Under the pieces are notes generated by a model. It saw nothing but the letters and a program-made list of their open reading frames with translations. It did no database searches and was not told the origin of the DNA. Positions 1 through 6,883 of a stretch of DNA of 14,669 bases are shown piece by piece. The position numbers were made by a program, and so were the translations under genes. Within the stretch, counting starts at the first letter, position 1. Each line of letters starts with the position of its first letter. Location: contig CAYMYX010000035.1 in the NCBI GenBank assembly GCA_964394795.1, positions 1 through 14,669 of the forward strand. The letters are read 5' to 3'. The DNA is from CAYFUF01 sp964394795 (GTDB taxonomy: Bacteria; Bacillota; Clostridia; Tissierellales; Peptoniphilaceae).

Positions 1-354
1 TACTACGAAGAAAGTTACGACGATTATTATGAGGAAGAGACTACGACCTATACGCAAAGTTATTCTTCAGCCATGTATTCTATCGATGACTTTGAGTGGA
101 TGGGCATCATCAACTGGGATGGCAAGACATATTCTTATTATTCCGAGCGCGTTTTACCCGGACCTGGTTTAAACATTCCTGGACGCCACACTAGCGGTGG
201 TTTCGTCCGTGATGGTGAAGGTTACATCGTCTTAGCAAGTGACTATTATGCTAAGGGTACCGTGATTTCCACCCCATTCGGATCAGCCGGAAAAGTTTAT
301 GACGCCTTCGGTACAGGACAGCCTGCTCACCGTTTCGACGTCTACACTCGCTAA
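1..354 (+). CDS. Secreted cell-wall-associated protein, C-terminal part (3D/double-psi barrel-like domain), 5' truncated
   Basis: The reading frame is open from base 1 and ends at TAA 352-354, so only the last 117 residues are present; the start lies outside the window. The visible part begins with a low-complexity stretch rich in Tyr, Glu, Asp and Thr (about 23 residues), which looks like a surface-exposed linker. It is followed by a compact C-terminal domain of about 85 residues. The domain contains PGRHTSGGFVRDGEGYIVLA, then a GTVISTPFGSAGKVYD segment and a final FDVYTR. This pattern resembles the small 3D / RlpA-like double-psi beta-barrel domains at the C-terminus of Bacillota peptidoglycan-active or peptidoglycan-binding proteins. 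The assignment rests on recalled pattern, not an alignment. A catalytic partner domain such as NlpC/P60, LysM or G5 could lie upstream but cannot be seen. An ATG at 73 falls inside the linker and is not a likely start. Confidence 0.6.
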   Translation, partial: YYEESYDDYYEEETTTYTQSYSSAMYSIDDFEWMGIINWDGKTYSYYSERVLPGPGLNIPGRHTSGGFVRDGEGYIVLASDYYAKGTVISTPFGSAGKVYDAFGTGQPAHRFDVYTR

Positions 355-364
355 GTAAATTATC

Positions 365-391
365 AAGGAGCTGCAAGTCAGCTCCTTTTTT
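365..391 (+). terminator. Rho-independent terminator after the truncated cell-wall gene
   Basis: A 9-bp stem AAGGAGCTG / CAGCTCCTT with a 5-nt loop (CAAGT) runs directly into a run of six T (386-391). It lies 11 bases after the stop codon at 352-354. Confidence 0.88.
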
Positions 392-415
392 GTGCCTAGA
401 TTTAGTTTCTTTTTG

Positions 416-430
416 CCTTCTTATAGAAGG
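416..430. repeat. Perfect 15-bp palindrome upstream of the apbE promoter
   Basis: CCTTCT-TAT-AGAAGG is a perfect inverted repeat with 6-bp arms and a 3-bp centre. It ends about 14 bp before the proposed -35 of apbE. It has no T-tract, so it does not look like a terminator, and it could be a protein-binding site. No regulator is identified. Confidence 0.4.
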
Positions 431-444
431 GGATGCTTGCCTTG

Positions 445-473
445 TTGGTATATTAAAAGAAAAGTTATATAAT
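445..473 (+). promoter_or_regulatory. Predicted sigma-A promoter of apbE
   Basis: TTGGTA (445-450, 4 of 6 matches to the -35 consensus) is separated by 17 bp from a perfect TATAAT (468-473). The apbE start codon follows 55 bp downstream, preceded by a GGAGG ribosome site near 521-525. Confidence 0.6.
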
Positions 474-528
474 GAAGAAGTTGTAGATAACGGGCTGTAC
501 AGCCTGATGAAATAGTTTTGGAGGACTT

Positions 529-1773
529 ATGAAAAGAAGAATAGCAGTGGGTGGTTTGGCCTTGATGCTTGCCCTGAGTGCTTGCTCGCCTAGTGAGAAC
601 GGGGAAGAAAGCAGCACGGTAGTCAGTGAGGTAGAGACTTCGGGTGAGGAATCATCCCACGAGGAAGTGCATATTCAGGACTTGGGGAATTTGCCGGCGT
701 ATGGCCAGGGGGAAATGATTCAGGGAAATGACGGCAATGAGTATTACAGGAATACAGGAACATTCTATAATACCTTTGATACGGTCATCCAGATTACCCT
801 GTATACAGAGAATGAAGAGGAGTTCAAGCGCCTTTTCGAACTTGCTCAGGACGAGTTCCTTCGATTGCATAAGCTATATAATCAGTATGATGCCTTTGAT
901 GGGATTAATAACGTGAGAACCATCAATGAGAAGGCTGGTCAGGAACCGGTCGTGGTGGATGAGGATCTCTTTTCTCTGATTCAATTTTCGATAGACTTCC
1001 ATGATGCGACCTTGGGGAAGACCAATATTGCCATGGGACCGGTCCTTCGCTTGTGGCATGATGCTAGGGAGCATGTTGGCTACTTTGCCGACGGCAAGAC
1101 TGTGGAAGGGTCAGCCGGTGAGGGGAATGTGACCGGTATTCCTTCGAAAGAACAGTTGGAGGAGGCGAACCAGTTCACGGATATTCGAAAGGTGATCTTG
1201 GATGAGGAAGCTAAGTCCGTCTATTTAGAAGAAGCAGAAATGAGCTTGGATGTCGGTGCGGTGGCTAAGGGCTACGGTACGGAGATCGTGGCACAGAAGT
1301 TGCAGGAGGAGGGTTTGGCGCATGGCCTAATTTCTGCAGGTGGCAATATTAAGGCAATCGGTGACAAGCCTTTAGAGAACAGCGACTGGGTGGTGGGAAT
1401 CATGCACCCGAATTTGGATATCTCTACACCTATTACAGTAGTCCAGATGCCTCCAAGTCAGTCGATGGTGACATCAGGTGACTACCAACGGTTCTTTGAA
1501 GTGGATGGGGTCAAGTACCACCATATCATCGATCCGTTGACCTTAATGCCGGGTACGTATTATCCATCCGTTAGTGTCATGGTGGAGGACTCAGGTTTAG
1601 CGGATATGCTGTCGACCAGCCTTTTCTTGTCGACGAGGGAAGAGACGGAGGAGATTATCCGTAATATAGAGGAAATGACGGATGAAGAGGTAGAAGTCAT
1701 CTGGATTGACTTCGATTATGAGATTGAAACGACAGATGGAATTGGAGATCGGGTCCAACATAGCGACCTTTAA
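529..1773 (+). CDS. apbE: FAD:protein FMN transferase, ApbE family lipoprotein
   Basis: ApbE enzymes act outside the membrane. They use FAD and Mg2+ to attach FMN covalently to a Thr or Ser of partner proteins such as NqrB/C, RnfD/G and FMN-bind-domain extracellular electron-transfer proteins. The 414-residue product starts with KRR, a hydrophobic segment and a lipobox L16-S17-A18-C19, so the mature protein should be lipid-anchored at Cys19. An acidic Ser/Glu-rich tether (about residues 20-48) follows. Family motifs are clear: DVGAVAKGYG (D241-G250), AGGNI, HHIIDP (H331-P336) and ADMLSTSLF near residues 359-367, where the Asp and Thr are Mg2+ ligands in the family. Length is normal for a lipoprotein ApbE. 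A GGAGG site precedes ATG 529. No flavinylation target is visible in the window, so the substrate lies elsewhere. It has its own promoter and no clear terminator, so transcripts may run on into pstS. Confidence 0.93.
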   Translation: MKRRIAVGGLALMLALSACSPSENGEESSTVVSEVETSGEESSHEEVHIQDLGNLPAYGQGEMIQGNDGNEYYRNTGTFYNTFDTVIQITLYTENEEEFKRLFELAQDEFLRLHKLYNQYDAFDGINNVRTINEKAGQEPVVVDEDLFSLIQFSIDFHDATLGKTNIAMGPVLRLWHDAREHVGYFADGKTVEGSAGEGNVTGIPSKEQLEEANQFTDIRKVILDEEAKSVYLEEAEMSLDVGAVAKGYGTEIVAQKLQEEGLAHGLISAGGNIKAIGDKPLENSDWVVGIMHPNLDISTPITVVQMPPSQSMVTSGDYQRFFEVDGVKYHHIIDPLTLMPGTYYPSVSVMVEDSGLADMLSTSLFLSTREETEEIIRNIEEMTDEEVEVIWIDFDYEIETTDGIGDRVQHSDL

Positions 1774-1840
1774 GTACGATTTAACACAAACTTTACATTA
1801 GTGGGCTTCTAGACTTTACAAAGAGGACGTATTCTATATT
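1770..1840 (+). promoter_or_regulatory. Pho-box-like repeats and pstS promoter region
   Basis: TTAACA (1781-1786) and TTTACA (1792-1797) are direct repeats with an exact 5-bp spacer, matching the Bacillus PhoP-box pattern TT(A/C/T)ACA N5 TT(A/C/T)ACA. A weaker TTAAGT at 1770-1775 keeps the 11-bp period upstream, overlapping the apbE stop codon. A further TTTACA sits at 1815-1820, about two helical turns downstream. Possible -10 boxes are TATTCT (1830-1835) and TATATT (1835-1840). There is no well-spaced -35, as is usual for PhoP-activated promoters. PhoP control is inferred from the motif, the pst genes downstream and the PhoP/PhoR pair encoded in the same cluster. Confidence 0.65.
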
Positions 1841-1890
1841 CGCAACGCTAAAGCACATAAAATATAGAAAAAGAAAAGGTGGTAACACTA

Positions 1891-2859
1891 ATGTCAAAAA
1901 CAAAGAAACTTTTAGCAATTCTTCTAGGAATGGTTATGGTATTCGCTCTTGCCGCTTGTGGCGACGGAGAATCCAGCGAACCAGCTGAATCATCAGCTGT
2001 TTCTGAAGATACTGCAACTTCTGAAGAATCTGCTACAACCGAAGAATCTACTGAAGAATCATCTGAAGAAGCTGAAGGAACTGCAGCAACTGGTCAAATT
2101 AACGTTATCTCTCGTGAAGAAGGTTCAGGTACTCGTGGTGCCTTCATCGAAATCACTGGCGTAGAAGCTGATGATACTGATAACACTACACCAAACGCAG
2201 CTATCCAAAACGGAACAAACAACGTTATGACTTACGTAGCAGGCGACCCACAATCCATCGGTTACATTTCAATGGGTTCTTTAAACGAGACTGTTAAGGC
2301 AGTTAACGTAGATGGTGTTGAACTTACTGACGAAGCTGTTCTTTCCGGAGATTATCCAGTATCACGTCCTTTCAACATTGTGTACAAGGAAGACCAAATC
2401 GACGAAGTAACTCAAGACTTCATTAACTTCATCCTTTCTAAGGACGGTCAAGATTTAGCTGCTGATGCAGACGTCCTTGCTGCTGAAAGCGACGCTGCTC
2501 CTTACGAAAAGTCTGGTGACTTCGAAGGAACTATCCGCGTTCAAGGTTCTACTTCTGTAGACACTTACATGCAAGCTCTAGAAGAAGCTTACAAAGCTGT
2601 TCAACCAGGCGTAAACTTCGACCACACTGCTAACGGTTCCGGTGCTGGTATCACAGCTGCTATCGATGGTAACGCTGATATTGGTATGGCTTCTCGTGAA
2701 ATCAAGCAAGAAGAGTTAGACAAAGGTTTAACTGACCAAGCTATCGCAATTGACGGTATCGCAGTTATCGTATCTCCTGAAAACGGAACTGAAAACTTAA
2801 CACTTGAACAAATTCGTCAAATCTTCACTGGTGAAGTTGAGAATTGGGATGATCTCTAA
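1891..2859 (+). CDS. pstS: Phosphate ABC transporter substrate-binding lipoprotein PstS, circularly permuted
   Basis: PstS binds inorganic phosphate outside the membrane and delivers it to PstC/PstA. I chose ATG 1891 because GGTGG (1878-1882) lies 8 nt upstream; a GTG at 1879 would overlap that site. The 322-residue product has a lipobox L20-A21-A22-C23, then an acidic Ser/Glu/Thr tether (about residues 24-66). The order of the halves is unusual. Residues 70-83 carry the motif containing SREEGSGTRG (R75, S79, G80, T81), normally found mid-protein, followed by the usual C-terminal half (PFNIVYK, QDFINFILSKDGQ). The usual N-terminal half comes after: GTIRVQGSTSV (213-223), GSGAG (249-253), DIGMASRE (263-270), AIDGIAVIVSPEN and LTLEQIRQIFTGEVENW at the C-terminus. 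All main phosphate-contact motifs are kept, so it is probably functional. Codon use is strongly biased (GAA for Glu, AAC for Asn), unlike neighbouring genes, suggesting very high expression. Confidence 0.93.
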   Translation: MSKTKKLLAILLGMVMVFALAACGDGESSEPAESSAVSEDTATSEESATTEESTEESSEEAEGTAATGQINVISREEGSGTRGAFIEITGVEADDTDNTTPNAAIQNGTNNVMTYVAGDPQSIGYISMGSLNETVKAVNVDGVELTDEAVLSGDYPVSRPFNIVYKEDQIDEVTQDFINFILSKDGQDLAADADVLAAESDAAPYEKSGDFEGTIRVQGSTSVDTYMQALEEAYKAVQPGVNFDHTANGSGAGITAAIDGNADIGMASREIKQEELDKGLTDQAIAIDGIAVIVSPENGTENLTLEQIRQIFTGEVENWDDL

Positions 2860-2882
2860 ACAAGATTAGAATTCTGAATGAC

Positions 2883-2910
2883 AATGGCCGGTTTCCACCG
2901 GCCATTTTCT
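2883..2910 (+). terminator. Hairpin between pstS and pstC (partial terminator / mRNA-stabilising)
   Basis: A 9-bp GC-rich stem AATGGCCGG / CCGGCCATT with loop TTTCCA is followed by the short T-rich tail TTCTT. It starts 24 bases after the pstS stop. I infer a leaky terminator or 3'-end stabiliser that yields more binding protein than permease. No good second promoter is visible before pstC, so read-through is probably needed. Confidence 0.75.
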
Positions 2911-2966
2911 TCAGTTAATCTGTTAAGATGAACGTAATAAATGAGCTATTCACGTAGGAGGTTGTT

Positions 2967-3833
2967 GTGAGCAGTAGTTCTACATTAGATTTCCGTGATC
3001 GATTTATGGAAATAGTGTTTCTCATCTGCACGGCTACTTCTATTGTCGCGGTCGCTTTAATCAGTTGGTTTGTTTTCTCCAACTCGATACCGGCAATAGC
3101 GGAAGTCGGTTTTACTGATTTTATCTTTGGTACTAAGTGGGCTCCCGGGGCAGGGGAATGGGGAATTCTGCCGATGATTCTGGGCTCCATCTATGTCACA
3201 ATCGGGGCGGCAATCCTTGGTGTTCCAATCGGCGTGTTGACGGCAATATTTATGGCCTTCTACTGCCCGAAGAATATTAAAGGAATTTTCCAGAGCGGAA
3301 TTAACTTACTAGCCGGTATTCCCTCCATTGTTTATGGTTTGTGGGCCTTAAAAGTTGTTGTTCCTCTCATTAGAGCACAGTTCGGCGGCTTCGGCTTATC
3401 CCTTCTCGCAGCCATTATTTTATTAGGAATTATGATTCTACCAACGGTTATCTCCTTGTCCCAGTCAGCTTTAGAGTCTGTACCTGATGCCTATTACCAA
3501 GGTGCGATAGGGCTTGGAGCAACCCATGAGCGGGCAGTCTTCAGCGTAGTTTTACCAGCGGCTAGCTCGGGTGTTCTTTCATCTATCATCATGGGCATCG
3601 GAAGGGCAATCGGTGAGACCATGGCTGTTACTATGGTTATCGGAAACAGCCCAATCATGCCTTCAGGACTTACCAACCAAGCCAGAACGCTGACGACCAA
3701 TATCGTTACGGAGATGGCCTATGCCGGTGGTTTACACCGTGAGCTACTCATTGCAACCGGCGCTGTCCTTTTCATCTTTATCCTTGTGATCAACGTGGCA
3801 TTTAATGTCGTAAAGAATAAGGAGAAGAAATAA
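2967..3833 (+). CDS. pstC: Phosphate ABC transporter permease PstC
   Basis: This is one of the two membrane subunits of the high-affinity phosphate importer PstSCAB. The start is GTG 2967, with AGGAGG at 2956-2961 five nt upstream. The 288-residue product has about six hydrophobic segments (roughly 14-38, 68-97, 108-130, 142-163, 196-225 and 258-282). The cytoplasmic coupling (EAA) loop lies at about 168-199 (ALESVPDAYYQGAIGLGATH followed by RAVFSVVLPAA) and docks with PstB. The segment IGRAIGETMAVTMVIGN (211-227) is typical of PstC/PstA. It is the first gene of the pstCAB-phoU set: its TAA overlaps the pstA start (TAATG), indicating translational coupling. Distinction from PstA rests on gene order and the conserved GTKWAPG periplasmic segment after the first helix. 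Confidence 0.95.
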   Translation: MSSSSTLDFRDRFMEIVFLICTATSIVAVALISWFVFSNSIPAIAEVGFTDFIFGTKWAPGAGEWGILPMILGSIYVTIGAAILGVPIGVLTAIFMAFYCPKNIKGIFQSGINLLAGIPSIVYGLWALKVVVPLIRAQFGGFGLSLLAAIILLGIMILPTVISLSQSALESVPDAYYQGAIGLGATHERAVFSVVLPAASSGVLSSIIMGIGRAIGETMAVTMVIGNSPIMPSGLTNQARTLTTNIVTEMAYAGGLHRELLIATGAVLFIFILVINVAFNVVKNKEKK

Positions 3834-4708
3834 TGGAAAAGCCAATGGTTCAACAAAAAATATCCACGGGGAAAAAGGGCGCGGGGAGTATTATCCTTAA
3901 AGGCCTAGTTCTTCTTTCTATCGCTTTTACGGTAATTATGTTGCTGCTAGTCGTGGGCCATATTCTAATCAACGGTATTCCGACTTTGATTTCAAGGGCG
4001 GGCGACCTCTTTGCTATCAACTATACGACGCAAAACCAGTCCATGATGCCTGCAATCTGGAACACGATCCTGATGATTCTGATTACGGTAGGTATCTCCG
4101 TGCCCATCGGTGTTGCAACGGCCATCTATATGGTGGAATATGCGAAACCCGGTAATAAGTTCGTCAAGGTCACGAGACTGATGACCGAGACCCTACAGGG
4201 TATCCCATCCATCATCTTTGGTTTGTTCGGTATGCTCTTCTTCTCCAACGCTTTGGGTTGGGGTAACACCATTATGTCCGGTTCGATGACCATGGTCTTG
4301 ATGTGTCTACCTTTAATCATCCGTGCTACAGAAGAGGCGTTACTCGCTGTACCAAACAAGTTGAGGGAAGCGAGCTACGGCTTGGGTGCTAGAAGGCTCA
4401 GAACGGTATTCAACATCGTTCTTCCTGCAGCATCAATGGGTATCTTTGCGGGTATCATCTTAGCGATCGGACGTGTCGTCGGCGAGACGGCAGCCTTGAT
4501 TTATACAGCTGGTTCTATGGCCCAATATGCTACACCAATGATGAATGGTCGTACGTTGGCCATCCACATGTATATGCTATCCACAGAGGGTATCCATGTA
4601 CCGGAGGCTTATGCCACAGGTGTTATCCTGATTCTGGTCGTGGTCATTATTAACGCAATCTCCAACCGTATCGAGCAGGAAATGAAAAAGAGGGAGCAAG
4701 GTGAATGA
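3833..4708 (+). CDS. pstA: Phosphate ABC transporter permease PstA
   Basis: This is the second channel subunit of the phosphate importer. The 291-residue product has a charged N-terminus, a first helix at about 22-47, further helices, an EAA coupling loop at about 168-200 (EALLAVPNKLREASYGLGAR followed by RLRTVFNIVLPAA), and IGRVVGETAALIYTAG, the PstA counterpart of the PstC motif. The last helix (about 262-278) is followed by a basic/acidic cytoplasmic tail. ATG 3833 overlaps the pstC stop by one base and has AAGGAGA (3819-3825) seven nt upstream. Its own TGA overlaps the pstB ATG (ATGA, 4705-4708), so pstC, pstA and pstB are translationally coupled. Confidence 0.95.
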   Translation: MEKPMVQQKISTGKKGAGSIILKGLVLLSIAFTVIMLLLVVGHILINGIPTLISRAGDLFAINYTTQNQSMMPAIWNTILMILITVGISVPIGVATAIYMVEYAKPGNKFVKVTRLMTETLQGIPSIIFGLFGMLFFSNALGWGNTIMSGSMTMVLMCLPLIIRATEEALLAVPNKLREASYGLGARRLRTVFNIVLPAASMGIFAGIILAIGRVVGETAALIYTAGSMAQYATPMMNGRTLAIHMYMLSTEGIHVPEAYATGVILILVVVIINAISNRIEQEMKKREQGE

Positions 4709-5454
4709 GTAAGTTAAGTATTCGCGATTTTAGCAGCTATTACACTGACTTCAAAGCGATTAAAAATGTATCGATGGAAATCGCAGAGAATGAAGTAACT
4801 GCATTTATCGGACCATCCGGTTGTGGTAAGTCAACGTTGCTAAAATCAATCAATAGAATGAATGATTTAATCGAAGGCTTCCATACGGAAGGTGAGATTC
4901 TTTTGGACGGACAAAACATTTATACCGAAGCGGATGTATATGAGCTACGGAAAAATGTAGGCATGGTTTTCCAACAACCAAACCCCTTCCCCAAAACGAT
5001 TTATGATAACGTCGCTTATGGCCCACGGACACACGGAATTAAGGGTAAAGAGGAACTAGATCAAATCGTTGAAACGTCGCTAAAGCAAGCAGCAATTTGG
5101 GAAGAAGTTAAGGATTTGCTCAACAAATCAGCACAATCTCTATCAGGTGGACAACAACAGCGTATCTGTATCGCCAGAGCGTTGGCGGTTAAGCCTGAAG
5201 TGATTCTACTGGATGAGCCAACATCAGCTTTGGACCCCATTTCAACAACGAAGATTGAAGATTTATTATTTGATCTGAAAAAGAAGTATACTATAGTGAT
5301 AGTTACACACAACATGCAACAGGCGACACGTGTATCGGACAAAACGGGCTTCTTTTATCTTGGTGACTTGGTTGAATTCAAAGAAACGACTGAATTATTC
5401 TCTAATCCTCAGGACGAAAGAACCGAACGTTACGTCACTGGTCGTTTCGGTTGA
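4705..5454 (+). CDS. pstB: Phosphate ABC transporter ATP-binding protein PstB
   Basis: This cytoplasmic ATPase powers phosphate import through PstC/PstA. The 249-residue length is normal for PstB. Visible motifs are Walker A GPSGCGKST (36-44), the Q-loop region MVFQQPNPFPKTIYDNVAYG characteristic of PstB, the ABC signature LSGGQQQR (146-153), Walker B VILLDEP (166-172, with D170 and E171), the D-loop SALDP and the switch His of VTHN (H202). The C-terminus ends with the usual TERYVTGRFG. The ATG overlaps the pstA stop; GGGAG at 4692-4696 inside pstA serves as ribosome site. phoU follows after 17 bases. All catalytic residues are present. Confidence 0.97.
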   Translation: MSKLSIRDFSSYYTDFKAIKNVSMEIAENEVTAFIGPSGCGKSTLLKSINRMNDLIEGFHTEGEILLDGQNIYTEADVYELRKNVGMVFQQPNPFPKTIYDNVAYGPRTHGIKGKEELDQIVETSLKQAAIWEEVKDLLNKSAQSLSGGQQQRICIARALAVKPEVILLDEPTSALDPISTTKIEDLLFDLKKKYTIVIVTHNMQQATRVSDKTGFFYLGDLVEFKETTELFSNPQDERTERYVTGRFG

Positions 5455-5471
5455 TAGGAAAGGGGACGAAA

Positions 5472-6128
5472 ATGAGAGTAGAATTTGAAAATCAGTTAAA
5501 TCGCTTAAACGAGAAGTTGATCGAGTTATCGGAGCTTTGTGCAACCCAAGTTAAGAAGGCAGCCAATGCTTTATTAGAAAAGAGCACGGACTTATGCGAG
5601 GAAGTGATTACGACAGAAAAGGAAGTAAACAACCTTTCCTCCATTATTGAGCAGCAGTGCATCCGTATTATCTTAACCGAGCAACCTGTCGCTTCAGACC
5701 TTCGCTTTATCTCTGCTGCAATGAAGATGAACACGGATCTTGAGCGTATTGGCGACCAAGCTGAAGATATTGCCTTCTTAGTCAAACAGATGATTGAACA
5801 AGGTTACCGTCGCAGAGAACTTGGCAGTGTGCGAGAAATGTCAGTGAAAGCTGCAGAAATGACTCAGGATGCAGTAAGGGCCTTTGCTGATGGCGACAGT
5901 CACTTAGCTAGCAGCACCATTCAAAAAGATGATGAGGTGGATGCCCTTTTCAGTAAGGTAAGAGATGAGGTCATCCTTGAGATTCGAGCTCAAGGTGAGC
6001 ATGACCCGGTTAAGATCATTGATATTTTAATGATTTCAAAATACCTTGAACGAATTGGTGACCACGCCGAGAATATTGCAGAATCGGTATTGTACTCATT
6101 AACAGGATCCTATGAAGTACAAAACTAG
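5472..6128 (+). CDS. phoU: Phosphate signalling protein PhoU
   Basis: PhoU is a cytoplasmic helical-bundle protein. It links the activity state of the Pst transporter to the PhoR kinase and restrains phosphate uptake when phosphate is plentiful. I chose ATG 5472, giving 218 residues (the family norm), because AAAGGGG lies just upstream. A TTG at 5451 in the same frame overlaps the pstB stop and has no ribosome site. The protein has two homologous three-helix halves, each with a metal-binding signature: ERIGDQAED (91-99) and ERIGDHAEN (193-201). It is followed by a strong hairpin and then phoP/phoR, its expected signalling partners. Confidence 0.95.
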   Translation: MRVEFENQLNRLNEKLIELSELCATQVKKAANALLEKSTDLCEEVITTEKEVNNLSSIIEQQCIRIILTEQPVASDLRFISAAMKMNTDLERIGDQAEDIAFLVKQMIEQGYRRRELGSVREMSVKAAEMTQDAVRAFADGDSHLASSTIQKDDEVDALFSKVRDEVILEIRAQGEHDPVKIIDILMISKYLERIGDHAENIAESVLYSLTGSYEVQN

Positions 6129-6140
6129 CATCTCATGCGA

Positions 6141-6170
6141 GGGCAAGGCGCCAAGCCTTGCCCTTTTCTT
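6141..6170 (+). terminator. Hairpin terminator/attenuator between phoU and phoP
   Basis: The 9-bp GC-rich stem GGGCAAGGC / GCCTTGCCC with loop GCCAA is followed by TTTTCTT. The phoP ribosome site begins only a few bases later and no promoter fits in between. I therefore infer partial termination that lowers phoPR expression relative to pst-phoU. Confidence 0.8.
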
Positions 6171-6190
6171 ATAGGAGAGGTAGGTAAGTA

Positions 6191-6865
6191 TTGAAACACG
6201 TGTACATCGTAGAAGATGATAGAAATATCAGAGAATTAATTGCCTATGCACTCAACAACAATGGTTTTAGGGCTACGGGCTTTGAAGATGCCACTAGCCT
6301 CTATGCAACAATAGAGAAGAAGGTCCCGGCCCTCTTCATTCTGGATATTATGTTGGAGGGGGAGGATGGCTACCAAATCCTCAGCCATGTGAAGCAAGAA
6401 ATGAACACCAAGCATGTTCCAGTGATCATGCTGACGGCAAAGACCTCCGAATTTGATAAGGTGCGAGGTTTGGATATGGGTGCCGACGATTACATCACTA
6501 AGCCTTTTGGCGTCATGGAGTTAATCAGCCGCGTTCGTGCAGTCCTCCGCCGTGTCGGTGATGAGGATGAGAAAGCTAGCTTGTCTTATGAAGGTATTGA
6601 AATGGATTTAGAGAAGCGTCAAGTTGTGGTGGACGATGAAGAAGTTGAACTTACTTACAAAGAATTCGAGCTCCTCTATTATCTGATGATTAACCACGAC
6701 GTAGTTCTATCCCGTGATCGTATCATGAATGAGATTTGGGGTTATGAATACGCAGGTGCTACCCGTACGGTGGATGTCCATATCAGGACACTAAGGCAAA
6801 AGCTGGGTGAAAAAGGTGGCGCTATTAAAACAATTAGAAATGTAGGTTACAAGCTCGGTGCCTGA
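6191..6865 (+). CDS. phoP: OmpR/PhoB-family response regulator (PhoP/PhoB of the phosphate two-component system)
   Basis: This is a DNA-binding regulator phosphorylated by the kinase encoded next. The 224 residues comprise a receiver domain (about 1-120) with acidic pocket E8/D9/D10, phospho-acceptor D52 (FILDIML), T82 and K104 (TKPFG), then an OmpR-type winged helix (about 128-223) with GATRTVDVHIRTLRQKLG and the final IRNVGYKLG. The start is taken as TTG 6191: AGGAGAGG (6173-6180) lies 10 nt upstream and the receiver domain begins at once (KHVYIVEDD). A GTG at 6200 would trim the first strand and sits too far from the ribosome site. Its position after pstSCAB-phoU and the Pho-box-like repeats before pstS support a phosphate role. 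The symbol phoB would be equally fair. Confidence 0.9.
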   Translation: MKHVYIVEDDRNIRELIAYALNNNGFRATGFEDATSLYATIEKKVPALFILDIMLEGEDGYQILSHVKQEMNTKHVPVIMLTAKTSEFDKVRGLDMGADDYITKPFGVMELISRVRAVLRRVGDEDEKASLSYEGIEMDLEKRQVVVDDEEVELTYKEFELLYYLMINHDVVLSRDRIMNEIWGYEYAGATRTVDVHIRTLRQKLGEKGGAIKTIRNVGYKLGA

Positions 6866-6883
6866 TGAGGGATGGGAGGGGAA

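Noticed and set aside
3494..3700. Minus-strand open frame inside pstC
   Set aside because: It mirrors the EAA and IGETMA coding region of pstC, has no ribosome site of its own and matches no family I recognise.
5451..5471. TTG start for phoU at 5451
   Set aside because: It overlaps the pstB stop, lacks a ribosome site and would add seven non-conserved residues; ATG 5472 fits family length.
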